A stretch of DNA of 64,000 nt from Gp1-AA145 sp963757135 (GTDB lineage Bacteria > Acidobacteriota > Terriglobia > Terriglobales > Acidobacteriaceae). The translations under genes were made by a program, and so were the position numbers. Position 1 is the stretch's first letter, and every line of letters starts with the position of its first letter. Positions 42,581 through 50,341 of this stretch are shown here, one piece after another. Location: positions 62,001-126,000 of the forward strand of contig CAVWQE010000004.1 of assembly GCA_963757135.1 (NCBI GenBank), in the 5' to 3' direction. The notes under the pieces were generated by a model. It ran no database searches. It was given only the letters and a program-made list of their open reading frames with translations, and had not been told where the DNA came from.

Positions 42581-43288
42581 CTAATACCCGCGATTGCCCG
42601 ACACCAGCACATCGTACGGAACATCGCGAGGAACGTTGTATTTCGCCATAACCTCTTGCATCTTGCCTTCATCTTTAGCCAGATCGTCGCGATCGTTTTT
42701 CGCTCGGTCCTTCTGCCATTTCTCGTAGGCCTTATCAAACTTTTTCTGATCATCCGGAGAGAACCGTCCCTGGTACCTGCGATAGTCAACGTGCGGCGAA
42801 TAGGCATTCGCGGTCGCAATGGTATCGAACGGCGTACTTGGAGGGATATTGTAGCGCTGCATAATCTCTTCCATATTGCGTGCGTGTTTGTCTATGTCGT
42901 CACGGTCATTCTTCGCGTTTGATTCCTGCCACTTGTCATATTCTTTGTTGAACTTATGTTGATCGTCCGCTGACAACTGTCCTTGCCAGTTTCCGGCGTA
43001 CCGGCGGTCATCGCGATCGCGATCGTCGTATCGTGACACTGGGCCATTCTGTGCGGCCACGTGGTCATACGGCGTGTCGGACGGAATCGCATACTTGCTC
43101 ATAAGGTCCTGCATGTGATGCTCCATGCTAACCATGTCGTCGCGGTTGTCGGTCTGCCGGTCTTGCTGCCACCGCGAATAATAATTATTGAACTGATCTT
43201 CGTCTTCCGCCGTCATGCGCTGCACTTGCGCTACTGCCGGTAATCCAAACGCAAGCAGCAGTGCCAGCATTCCAATCAGTCTGTTCAT
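42581..43288 (-). CDS. secreted protein with three approximately 55-residue helical repeats, unknown
   Basis: The 235-residue protein has a signal peptide (MLALLLAFGLPAVAQ) and three tandem copies of a charged helical module. Each reads roughly DDQ.KF...Y.KWQ.....NDRDD...H...M.EIM.KYN.IP..TP(Y/F)D, for example DDQKKFDKAYEKWQKDRAK and then KYNVPRDVPYDVL. Short Tyr/Arg/Asp-rich linkers join them (SRYDDRDRDDRRYAG). No known domain is recognised. Each module would form a helical hairpin with a conserved NDRDD turn, perhaps metal or polymer binding. It stands alone after a heptad repeat tract. Confidence 0.8.
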   Translation of the reverse strand: MNRLIGMLALLLAFGLPAVAQVQRMTAEDEDQFNNYYSRWQQDRQTDNRDDMVSMEHHMQDLMSKYAIPSDTPYDHVAAQNGPVSRYDDRDRDDRRYAGNWQGQLSADDQHKFNKEYDKWQESNAKNDRDDIDKHARNMEEIMQRYNIPPSTPFDTIATANAYSPHVDYRRYQGRFSPDDQKKFDKAYEKWQKDRAKNDRDDLAKDEGKMQEVMAKYNVPRDVPYDVLVSGNRGY

Positions 43289-43530
43289 AGATCCTCCGGA
43301 AAACTTATTTTTGACCGTCTGTCAGCAATATGACTGTCAGTCGATGCCCGGGGTTGGATGAACTTTGACAAACACAAATCTCCCTTTTCGCGCCTCGGGG
43401 TTTTTCCGTAAGGGTCGAGAACGTGCCGGGTCACTGCAAAATTTCAATGTTGCCCACCGGCCTCGCGCTCTGCGCAAAATCTCGGATTCATCTCGCATCC
43501 CTGCCGATCACTGTTTGCTATCCTTCTCTT

Positions 43531-44205
43531 ATGTCCCGCCCGTTCGATCCCAATTCCATCAAGCTCGTCATCTTCGACCTCGACGGCACTCTGATTGACT
43601 CTCGCCTCGATCTCGTCCACTCCGTCAACGCCACGCTTCACCACTTTCATCGCCTAGAATTACCCGATGAAGTCATCGCCTCCTACGTTGGAGATGGCGC
43701 GCCCACGCTCATCCGTCGCGCCCTCGGCGATCCCAAAGATGACGCCTTCTTCAACAAAGCCCTCGATTATTTCCTCACCTATTACCGCGCCCACAAGCTC
43801 GACCACACCACCGTATACGCCGGAATTCCCGAAGCTCTATCCCACATCCAGTCCAACGGCGCGACGCGCACCATGGCCGTACTCTCCAACAAGCCCGTAC
43901 TGCCGTCGCGCGCCATCGTGAAAGATCTCGGCCTCGGTCACTTCTTCTTCAAGGTTTACGGGGGTAACAGTTTCGATACCAAGAAGCCCGACCCGCTCGG
44001 CGTCAACATCCTACTGAAAGAAACTCACACCGCTCCTGCTCACGCCATGATCGTCGGTGACTCCTCGGTTGACGTCCTTACCGGGCGCAACGCCGGCATC
44101 GCCACTTGCGGCGTCACCTATGGCTTCGCCCCGCACACCTTGTGCGAAGCCCCGCCCGACGTGACCGCTTCCAGCCCACGCGAACTAAGACAACTTTTCG
44201 GGTGA
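43531..44205 (+). CDS. HAD-family phosphatase, phosphoglycolate phosphatase-like
   Basis: The 224-residue haloacid dehalogenase-like hydrolase has motif I VIFDLDGTLIDSRLDL (nucleophile Asp and acid/base Asp), motif II MAVLSNKP, the motif III Lys in FDTKKPDPLG and motif IV MIVGDSSVDVLTGRNAG. The helical cap type and the PSRAIVKDLGLGHFF segment match Gph-like phosphatases acting on phosphoglycolate or other small phosphoesters. ATG 43531 (MSRPFDPNSIKLV) is the natural start; the frame is open further upstream without domain content. Substrate not certain. Confidence 0.88.
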   Translation: MSRPFDPNSIKLVIFDLDGTLIDSRLDLVHSVNATLHHFHRLELPDEVIASYVGDGAPTLIRRALGDPKDDAFFNKALDYFLTYYRAHKLDHTTVYAGIPEALSHIQSNGATRTMAVLSNKPVLPSRAIVKDLGLGHFFFKVYGGNSFDTKKPDPLGVNILLKETHTAPAHAMIVGDSSVDVLTGRNAGIATCGVTYGFAPHTLCEAPPDVTASSPRELRQLFG

Positions 44206-44238
44206 TGAGAAATGGCGAGGCGCGAATTGACGCGAACA

Positions 44239-44273
44239 CCTCTGTGGCTTTCCTCCGTGTCCTCTGTGGTTAA
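44239..44273. repeat. CTCTGTGG-type short tandem repeat
   Basis: ACCTCTGTGGCTTTCCTCC, then GTGTCCTCTGTGGTTAA: imperfect repeated CTCTGTGG/CTCCGTGT units. The type is dispersed in many genomes and similar in style to the CGCAAAGA tract inside nnr. It lies in the 105-base gap before the next gene. Confidence 0.5.
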
Positions 44274-44310
44274 CGCTTTTTGAACTTGCCTTCCACTAAA
44301 CTCAATCCAG

Positions 44311-44919
44311 ATGAACTATTCGCACGCCTTCACTCCCGCCGAACTTCGCAAACTGCGCAGCTTCAAAAATCCGCATGGAATCCAGCGCTATCTCGACGCC
44401 CAGCCGTATCATCTGGCCGACAGCGCCTGGTCGCCGCGCTGCGTTCTGCGCGAAAACACTTCACATTGTTTCGAAGGTGCGCTGTTCGCCGCCGCCGCGC
44501 TTCGCGCCAACGGGTACCCGCCGCTCATCATCGATCTCGAAGCCGAACACGATACCGATCACGTGATCGCGGTTTTCAAACAGAACGGCCACTGGGGTGC
44601 GCTCGGCAAATCCAACTACACCGGATGCCGCTATCGCGAGCCTGTGTACCGCACTCTTCGTGAATTGGCATTGAGTTACTTCGAGGTGTATTTCAACTTG
44701 CGCCGCGAACGCTCCTTGCGAACGTTCTCGAACCCGGTGAACCTGGCCCGCTTTGACAACTTAAACTGGATGGCCACCGACCAGCCCCTCTGGTTCGTTG
44801 CCGAATATCTTTTCACCATCCGCCACTTCCCCCTGCTCACGCGACAAATGGCAAAAAGACTCCATCGCCTCGACGACCGCTCATTCCGCGCCGGCTGCCT
44901 CGGCCGCGCCGAAAAATGA
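44311..44919 (+). CDS. transglutaminase-like protein, unknown function
   Basis: The 202-residue soluble protein has a papain/transglutaminase-like pattern: Cys53 in ENTSHCFEGALFAAAALRANG and His84 in DTDHVIAVFKQNGHWGALG, a Cys-helix and His-strand pair with the usual spacing. A third residue could come from the GKSNYTGCRYREPVY segment. No signal peptide is present, so it is cytosolic. The C-terminal part is Arg/Phe-rich. I do not recognise a named family. It follows the HAD phosphatase at about 105 bases. Confidence 0.7.
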   Translation: MNYSHAFTPAELRKLRSFKNPHGIQRYLDAQPYHLADSAWSPRCVLRENTSHCFEGALFAAAALRANGYPPLIIDLEAEHDTDHVIAVFKQNGHWGALGKSNYTGCRYREPVYRTLRELALSYFEVYFNLRRERSLRTFSNPVNLARFDNLNWMATDQPLWFVAEYLFTIRHFPLLTRQMAKRLHRLDDRSFRAGCLGRAEK

Positions 44920-45040
44920 CTACGCGCTGACGGCAATGCGGCCCAGCAATCATTCTTTTCACCAGGCGTCACTACCCCGGTAAAGGTGTACAATTTCCGG
45001 CGTTCGAAGAAGGCACGCAAAGGTGGTTCAAGGAGGTCCT

Positions 45041-45382
45041 ATGCCAAGTTTTCTTCACCAAGTAGCATATTCGCGAGAAGGATGGCAAGCTCTTCTTTCT
45101 CATCCGCAGGATCGCATCGAAGCGGTTCGTCCCGCGATTGAAAAGTTGGGCGGCAAAATCAAAAGCGCATGGTTTTCATTCGGGGAGTACGATGTGATTC
45201 TCATCAGCGAAATGCCTGACGCTGTGAGCGCGGCTGCCATTTCCATTGCGTTTGCGGGCGGAGGCGCATGTAAGTCGGTGCAGACCACGCCTTTGCTTTC
45301 TACGGCAGAAGCTATGCAAGCGATGAAAAAAGCGGGAGAGTCAGGATATAGCCCAGCCGGGGTAGCAACCAAGGCCGCATAA
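45041..45382 (+). CDS. GYD-domain protein
   Basis: The 113-residue protein matches the GYD domain layout: SREGWQALLSHPQDRIEAVRP, KLGGKIKSAWFSFGEYDVILI with the GEYD form of the signature, then MPDAVSAAAISIAFAGGGACK and KSVQTTPLLSTAEAM. GYD proteins form dimeric ferredoxin-like folds of unknown biochemical role. Start ATG 45041 has a near-perfect AAGGAGG seven bases before it; the open frame to 45023 is therefore rejected. Strong translation is predicted. It stands alone, convergent with the large receptor gene. Confidence 0.88.
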   Translation: MPSFLHQVAYSREGWQALLSHPQDRIEAVRPAIEKLGGKIKSAWFSFGEYDVILISEMPDAVSAAAISIAFAGGGACKSVQTTPLLSTAEAMQAMKKAGESGYSPAGVATKAA

Positions 45383-45451
45383 ACGTATTCGCAATAGCTT
45401 CACATAACGAAGGCGCGGCCCCCGCGGGCCGCGTCTTTATGCGCAAGTGAA

Positions 45452-48400
45452 CTAGAACGTAAACTTCGCCGCCAATTGAATTCCTCTCGGCCCGCCTCCC
45501 CCGAGAAACGGATTGCCAATGCCAACATCACCCGTAGCGCCTAACCCAAAACCGCCGGCACCCACCTCACGGTGGCTGCTGTCCAAAGCAAATCCTTGCT
45601 GTCCAGGATCGGCAATAAACAGCGGCAGGAACGGGCTGGCAAAATTCGGATGATTGACTATGTTGAAGAACTCCGCCCGCAGTTCCATGTTCAGCCGCTC
45701 AGTAATAGCCGTGTTTTTATAAATCGACAAATCCCAATTCCGGTAGTCTGGCCCAACCAGTGAGTTGCGTCGCATGTTCCCGAAATGGCGCGTGCCAGGG
45801 ACGCAATCACCAGCTGTTCCAGTGGGTCCATTCGCAATCGCAGAAGCAGTCACGGTGCACGGGATCGCAAACGAGCTGAGTTGGACATAACCGAAGGGAT
45901 TACCCTTGTTGTACACAATAGGGCCCACCACATCGGGCCGGTCAATACCTTCACCCGCGCCACTGAAATCATCCTCGAAGTTGTAATTGAATTGGAACGG
46001 CTGTCCGCTCTGCAGCGTCAAGCTACTGCTGAATCCCCAGCCGTTCTGCAGTCGACTTGTGCCCCGCTGGGGGAGTTGGTACCCAAAGATCCAGGTAAAC
46101 CGGTTCCGGATATCGAAGTTAGAATTTCCGTACTCGAGATTCGGGCGCGTGCTGTCGTACGGTTGCGCGGCGTTCGGTTCGAAATCCTCGCCGTCACTGG
46201 CCGTATCTTGGGAATGTGACCAGGTGTAATTCACAATGGATGTAATCCCCCGCCAGCCATTCACGCGCAGGCTGGTTTGCAAAGCGTTGTAATTCGACCG
46301 GGCTGTGGACTGCTGCTGCATTAAGTACACCGTCGTATACGGATTACTTAGACCAAACTGGCCACCATAGGTTCGTTCCACACCGTATGAATCCGCGCAT
46401 CCACAACCTAGGTCGTGAGCCGTAATCGCCGCCTGGTTCGGCTGATTCAGATCCGCAAATTGAAACAAACGGTGCCCCTGCGAGCCTACATATCCAACTT
46501 GAAATACCACCTTGCTGGCAAGCTGGTGTTGCAGGTTGAGGTTGTAGTTTTCCATGTAAGGCGTTCGGATGTGCCGATCAACGACAAAGGAGTCGCACTC
46601 GAAATTGGAGCAGCCGGGTGTGTCGAATACCGGCTGTCCGGGCGTTATCGTACCGCTGCTGTTCACAGCCGGAATAATCTGCGCTGGTCCCACTGGATTG
46701 TAAGCCGGTCCGGGATCATAGAAGGGCGGATAAGGGAGATGCCCGAGAAACATGTCCTGCGAGAAAGCGTCATAGAACATCCCCCAGCCGGCGCGCAGCA
46801 CCGTTTTGCCTTGCCCGGTTACGTCCCAGGCAGCGCTTACCCGAGGAGCAAAGTTGTTATAGTCCGGCTCATACAATCTGCTGAGCCCTGGTTGTCCCAC
46901 CGGCGTAAGCGTGAAGGTTTGTTGCAACGCATCAAATGCCGTGGCATTACTGAACAGATTGTTCTTCTCCGAGACAACTCCGAAATAATCCCAGCGCAAA
47001 CCATAGTTCAGTACGACTCGAGGAGTCAGCCGATAACTGTCCTGCAAGTAGAAGCCATAATTATTCTCGGCGGTGTGGCGAACGGTGTTACCAGAATATT
47101 GGAACGTTGAGCCAAAACTTTGGTCTACGGTGCCATCCAGAAAACTTGGCAGATCGGCGAAACTTATTTTGCCTCGAAAGTACTTATCAAAAAATTGCCT
47201 GATCGTCGTGCGGCGATATTCGAATCCAAACTTCAAGTCGTGCTTGTTCACCTTCCACGAGAAGTTATCAAGCAGCTGATTATTCGTATCCACGCGGCCC
47301 CGGGGATCGCCGCTGGTGGCTCCCAGTTGCGCAAAACCACCCACCAGAATAATCGGCAAACCCTGGTCCGCAAGGCCTGTCCCGACATTTAAGCCGATCG
47401 AGCTGGGATGGAAGCTGCGGTCTTCAGCCAGAAAATCTTCCGCAAAACGGTTCCAGCCGTAACGTAGCTCGTTCACCTTATTTCCTGAGACTGTCCAGAC
47501 ATGGGAAAGCGAAACCAACTGAACCCGCGTCGGGGTGTAGGTGTTAAATCCCGGAAGCTGGCCGCCGCTGGCGGTGAGAGCGAGCGGGAACGATTGCTCG
47601 CTGTCTCCAAAAAAATATCTCCCGGTAATCAAGCTGTGATTGCTCAGGTTGTGATCGATCTTCGCGATAAATGAGTCAAGCCGGTTGTAGGATGGTGAAG
47701 TCACAGAGGCGTTAAAACTGCCCCCTCCGGTCAAGTTCGGGGCTGGCCACGGATGCTGCGCGATCAACTGCTGTATAACCGGATTAGTGGCGTCGCTGGG
47801 ACTCAAAGAACCGTCCGCCGCGCTACCGGTAGGCACACTGGCTAGTGTCACAACGCCCACACGCTCACGCTGGGCTTCGTAGTTCAGATAGAAGAAGGTC
47901 TTGTCCTTGACGATCGGTCCGCCAAGCGAGCCGCCGAACTGATTGTTGTGAAATTGCGCTTTGGGCTGATCTGACGGGTTGAAATAGTTCCGCGCATCCA
48001 ATGCATCATTGCGGAAATATTCGATTGCCGAGCCGTGCAATTTATTAGTGCCGCTTTTGGTCACGATGTTGACGGTAGCTCCGGCGTTCCGCCCGTATTC
48101 CGGCATGAAATTCGATGCAATCTGCAACTGGTCCACAGCATCCACCGGCAAGATGGTCGCAGGCGTTCCGAATACTCCCGCTTCATTGATGGCGGGATCG
48201 TTACGATAGCCATCGTTCATATCGGTGCCGTCAAGCAAGTAGTTATTGGAGCGTCCGCGCGCCCCGTTCATAGAGAAAATTCCGAATGAACCGGGAGAAT
48301 CGGTGATCTGGTCAGGAGATCCCGAGACCCCGGGTGTAAGAAAGATCATCTTCTGGAAGTCACGCCCGTTCAGCGGTAGGTCCTTTGCTTGTTGCGCGGT

Positions 48401-48823
48401 AAATGTGGTACCAAGCGTGTTCGTCGTAGTTTCGATTTGTGGCAGCGTGTCAGCAGAAACCTCTACCGTGGTCGTCACCTGACCCGCCTTCAGTGCCACG
48501 TCTACACGTTTCTCAGCGGCTATATCCACTTCGATGTTCGTGGTGCTTGAGGTCTGGAAACCGCTCTGAGTTACGGTCACCGTGTACATTCCAATCGGCA
48601 GTTCAGGTACTGAGTAACTGCCGTCCGCGCTGGTCGTCGTGCTGCGCTCGAGCCCGGTGTTCACGTTATGCACCGTGACCTTCGCAGCCGCAACCACAGC
48701 TCCCTGGGGATCGCTCACCGTCCCCAGAATCGTTCCTCGAAATGTCTGCGCCAACAGCGAAGTTGAAATCAGAGAAATAGCGGCCAGCAAGAACGGGACA
48801 ACCAGAGCAAAACGCAGTTTCAT
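45452..48823 (-). CDS. Oar/TonB-dependent-receptor-like outer membrane protein
   Basis: The 1123-residue protein has a signal peptide (VVPFLLAAISLISTSLLAQ), a carboxypeptidase-regulatory-like domain (GTILGTVSDPQGAVVAAAKV, TTTSADGSYSVPELPIGMYT) and a plug-like domain (LPLNGRDFQKMIFLTPGV, NNYLLDGTDMNDGYRNDP, GRNAGATVNIVTKSGTN). A very long barrel ends with an aromatic residue (GIQLAAKFTF). Acidobacteria carry many such receptors, thought to import complex carbohydrates or other large ligands. No TonB box is obvious. The ATG is preceded by AAAAGGGG. It is a single-gene unit. Confidence 0.92.
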   Translation of the reverse strand: MKLRFALVVPFLLAAISLISTSLLAQTFRGTILGTVSDPQGAVVAAAKVTVHNVNTGLERSTTTSADGSYSVPELPIGMYTVTVTQSGFQTSSTTNIEVDIAAEKRVDVALKAGQVTTTVEVSADTLPQIETTTNTLGTTFTAQQAKDLPLNGRDFQKMIFLTPGVSGSPDQITDSPGSFGIFSMNGARGRSNNYLLDGTDMNDGYRNDPAINEAGVFGTPATILPVDAVDQLQIASNFMPEYGRNAGATVNIVTKSGTNKLHGSAIEYFRNDALDARNYFNPSDQPKAQFHNNQFGGSLGGPIVKDKTFFYLNYEAQRERVGVVTLASVPTGSAADGSLSPSDATNPVIQQLIAQHPWPAPNLTGGGSFNASVTSPSYNRLDSFIAKIDHNLSNHSLITGRYFFGDSEQSFPLALTASGGQLPGFNTYTPTRVQLVSLSHVWTVSGNKVNELRYGWNRFAEDFLAEDRSFHPSSIGLNVGTGLADQGLPIILVGGFAQLGATSGDPRGRVDTNNQLLDNFSWKVNKHDLKFGFEYRRTTIRQFFDKYFRGKISFADLPSFLDGTVDQSFGSTFQYSGNTVRHTAENNYGFYLQDSYRLTPRVVLNYGLRWDYFGVVSEKNNLFSNATAFDALQQTFTLTPVGQPGLSRLYEPDYNNFAPRVSAAWDVTGQGKTVLRAGWGMFYDAFSQDMFLGHLPYPPFYDPGPAYNPVGPAQIIPAVNSSGTITPGQPVFDTPGCSNFECDSFVVDRHIRTPYMENYNLNLQHQLASKVVFQVGYVGSQGHRLFQFADLNQPNQAAITAHDLGCGCADSYGVERTYGGQFGLSNPYTTVYLMQQQSTARSNYNALQTSLRVNGWRGITSIVNYTWSHSQDTASDGEDFEPNAAQPYDSTRPNLEYGNSNFDIRNRFTWIFGYQLPQRGTSRLQNGWGFSSSLTLQSGQPFQFNYNFEDDFSGAGEGIDRPDVVGPIVYNKGNPFGYVQLSSFAIPCTVTASAIANGPTGTAGDCVPGTRHFGNMRRNSLVGPDYRNWDLSIYKNTAITERLNMELRAEFFNIVNHPNFASPFLPLFIADPGQQGFALDSSHREVGAGGFGLGATGDVGIGNPFLGGGGPRGIQLAAKFTF

Positions 48824-49304
48824 AACTGCCCCTTTTCAGCCAAGAATTTTAGGATGGCAGGCGATTGTAGCTCAGGAGCGCATACACCTTCCAGCCCGAA
48901 GAAAGGCCTTGTTATTGTGCACGCCTGCATCGTCCGCCGCGAATCCAGTGGTTAATCGTTATTGCACTCGCCAATGCTGCCGTGACGTCTGAGATTCGCC
49001 ATCTGACAAGTTCGGAGTGATGACATTGGGCGCAGGCATCCTCCTCCGTGCACACGGCCTGACAGATTATTACGACACCCATGGTTAGTGCTCGACACTG
49101 TCAGAAGCCACAGTGATCCGATAGGGGAAGTGTAAGTTCGCGCCGTCGGTTGGCAGCCCCCTTAGGGGCCACGAATGCTCGTCCTGAACAGTCAGTGTGG
49201 ACGTGTGACTCACGAGTGTGCCCGCTCATGACCACATGTGATGGAGGTCACAGTTAAACCCACCGTCACGCCGCATACTATTTGATGACGATCCGGAGAT
49301 TGCT
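48824..49304. other. intergenic region between receptor and DUF4118 gene
   Basis: No gene is seen in these 481 bases. It holds the receptor leader, the small dyad CCCCCTTAGGGG at 49158-49169, and a CRP-like operator at 49237-49252. Confidence 0.55.
49237..49252. promoter_or_regulatory. CRP/FNR-like operator TGTGA-N6-TCACA
   Basis: TGTGATGGAGGTCACA is a perfect match to the classic CRP palindrome half sites. It ends 52 bases before the ATG of the DUF4118 gene, a sensible place for activation or repression. No Crp/Fnr-family gene is visible in the window. Confidence 0.5.
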
Positions 49305-49871
49305 ATGGGTCCAAGCATCGCAGGTACGACGATCTTTCGAAGAATGTTTGTGGTTGCAGTTTCCGTGCTCATAGCCACGCTTCTTACCTTCCTGATTGCA
49401 CCTAGAGTGATCCACAGCCGAGACTTGTTCTTTGTTGCTGCAGTAATCCTGGTTTCGCGATACCAAGGAAGAGCTCCGGGAATCTGTGTTGCGATTCTGT
49501 CTATGCTTGCTTTCAACTGGTATTTCGACCCGACGCCGGCGCTCTTGGACTTCAGCACGGGAAACGTAATACGAACGACAGTTTTTCTATCGATTTCCGC
49601 AATGGTGGCACTCTTAGATCATCAGCGTCGAAAGGCGATGCAAGAGGTACTCACGACAAACCAGGCACTGCAAGCCGCACTAGAGAAGATCAAAACACTT
49701 CATGGGATACTGCCTATTTGCTCCTATTGTAAGAAGATACAAGCAGATCCGGAGACCTGGATCGATTTGGAGAACTACGTCCGGAAACATAGCGATGCGG
49801 AGTTTAGCCACGGTTTGTGTCCCGAGTGCCTCCGAAAACTTTACCCGGAAGTGGCGGGAGTGTTGCGGTAA
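49305..49871 (+). CDS. DUF4118 membrane protein with C-terminal four-cysteine motif
   Basis: The 188-residue protein has an N-terminal KdpD-like DUF4118 membrane region with three to four helices (VVAVSVLIATLLTFLIAP, LFFVAAVILV, GICVAILSMLAFNWYFDP, TTVFLSISAMVALLDHQ). A short coiled coil follows (VLTTNQALQAALEKIKTLHG), then the motif LPICSYCKKIQADPETW...FSHGLCPECLRKLYP with Cys 139, 142, 172 and 175. That tail is often seen on signalling proteins and could bind zinc or a redox cofactor. There is no kinase or cyclase domain, so it would act as a sensor or adaptor. A CRP-like site precedes it; its stop lies in a 22-bp tandem duplication. Confidence 0.8.
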   Translation: MGPSIAGTTIFRRMFVVAVSVLIATLLTFLIAPRVIHSRDLFFVAAVILVSRYQGRAPGICVAILSMLAFNWYFDPTPALLDFSTGNVIRTTVFLSISAMVALLDHQRRKAMQEVLTTNQALQAALEKIKTLHGILPICSYCKKIQADPETWIDLENYVRKHSDAEFSHGLCPECLRKLYPEVAGVLR

Positions 49872-49908
49872 ATCTCTGTCTCTAACGCGGTAAATCTCTG
49901 TCTCTAAC
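49865..49908. repeat. 22-bp tandem duplication over a stop codon
   Basis: Two exact copies of GCGGTAAATCTCTGTCTC plus TAAC are joined head to tail. The first copy contains the TAA stop of the DUF4118 gene. It is the second example here of a tandem duplication spanning a gene end (compare 23658-23798). Confidence 0.9.
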
Positions 49909-50060
49909 AATGTCGGCGTTGTCAAGCCGGGGCCCCATGTCTCGCGGGTTTCGAGACCCTTCGACTTCGCTCAGGGCAGGCCATGGGAGCCACGAACCCA
50001 TGCAGTTCCGATGTTCACTCGTCACAGACTTCTGGCAGACCGTCGTCGTACCCTCCCGGC

Positions 50061-50204
50061 ATGCCATCTGGGCTGGAACGTTTCTACGGGCGCGGTCATC
50101 TCCACTTCATCACCGCGAGTTGTTATCGGCGGGAACCGCTGCTGGATGCGGCACTGCGCCGCGATCTGTTCGTGAAAGTTCTGGAGCGGGTGCGGCAGAG
50201 ATGA
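50061..50204 (+). pseudogene. N-terminal remnant of a second RAYT transposase
   Basis: The peptide GLERFYGRGHLHFITASCYRR continues as EPLLDAALRRDLFVKVLERVRQR, matching the N-terminal part of REP-associated tyrosine transposases. It then meets a stop where YHLVV-like coding would continue (the next codons read HLVVIF). The HUH motif and catalytic tyrosine are gone. A 22-base leader at 50010-50031 matches one upstream of the intact RAYT. This is a decayed copy of a different RAYT lineage. Confidence 0.75.
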
Positions 50205-50305
50205 CACTTGGTCGTGATCTTCACATGTGGAAGTGAACAAATCTGTGGGGAATCAATACACTCACGCACGTGAGCGATTGCTTTGCGAGTGAACCTGAAG
50301 ATTAA

Positions 50306-50341
50306 CAGCTGAGAGCTGAAAGCTGAAAGCTACCAGCTAGA
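50306..50341. repeat. heptad-type AGCTGAA tandem repeat
   Basis: CAGCTGAGAGCTGAAAGC and further AGCTGAAAGCTACCAGC units. The tract overlaps the last codons of the outer-membrane barrel gene (stop at 50337). Confidence 0.6.

Noticed and set aside
46415..47110. Plus-strand frame of 231 codons opposite the large receptor
   Set aside because: Antisense shadow of a long barrel gene.
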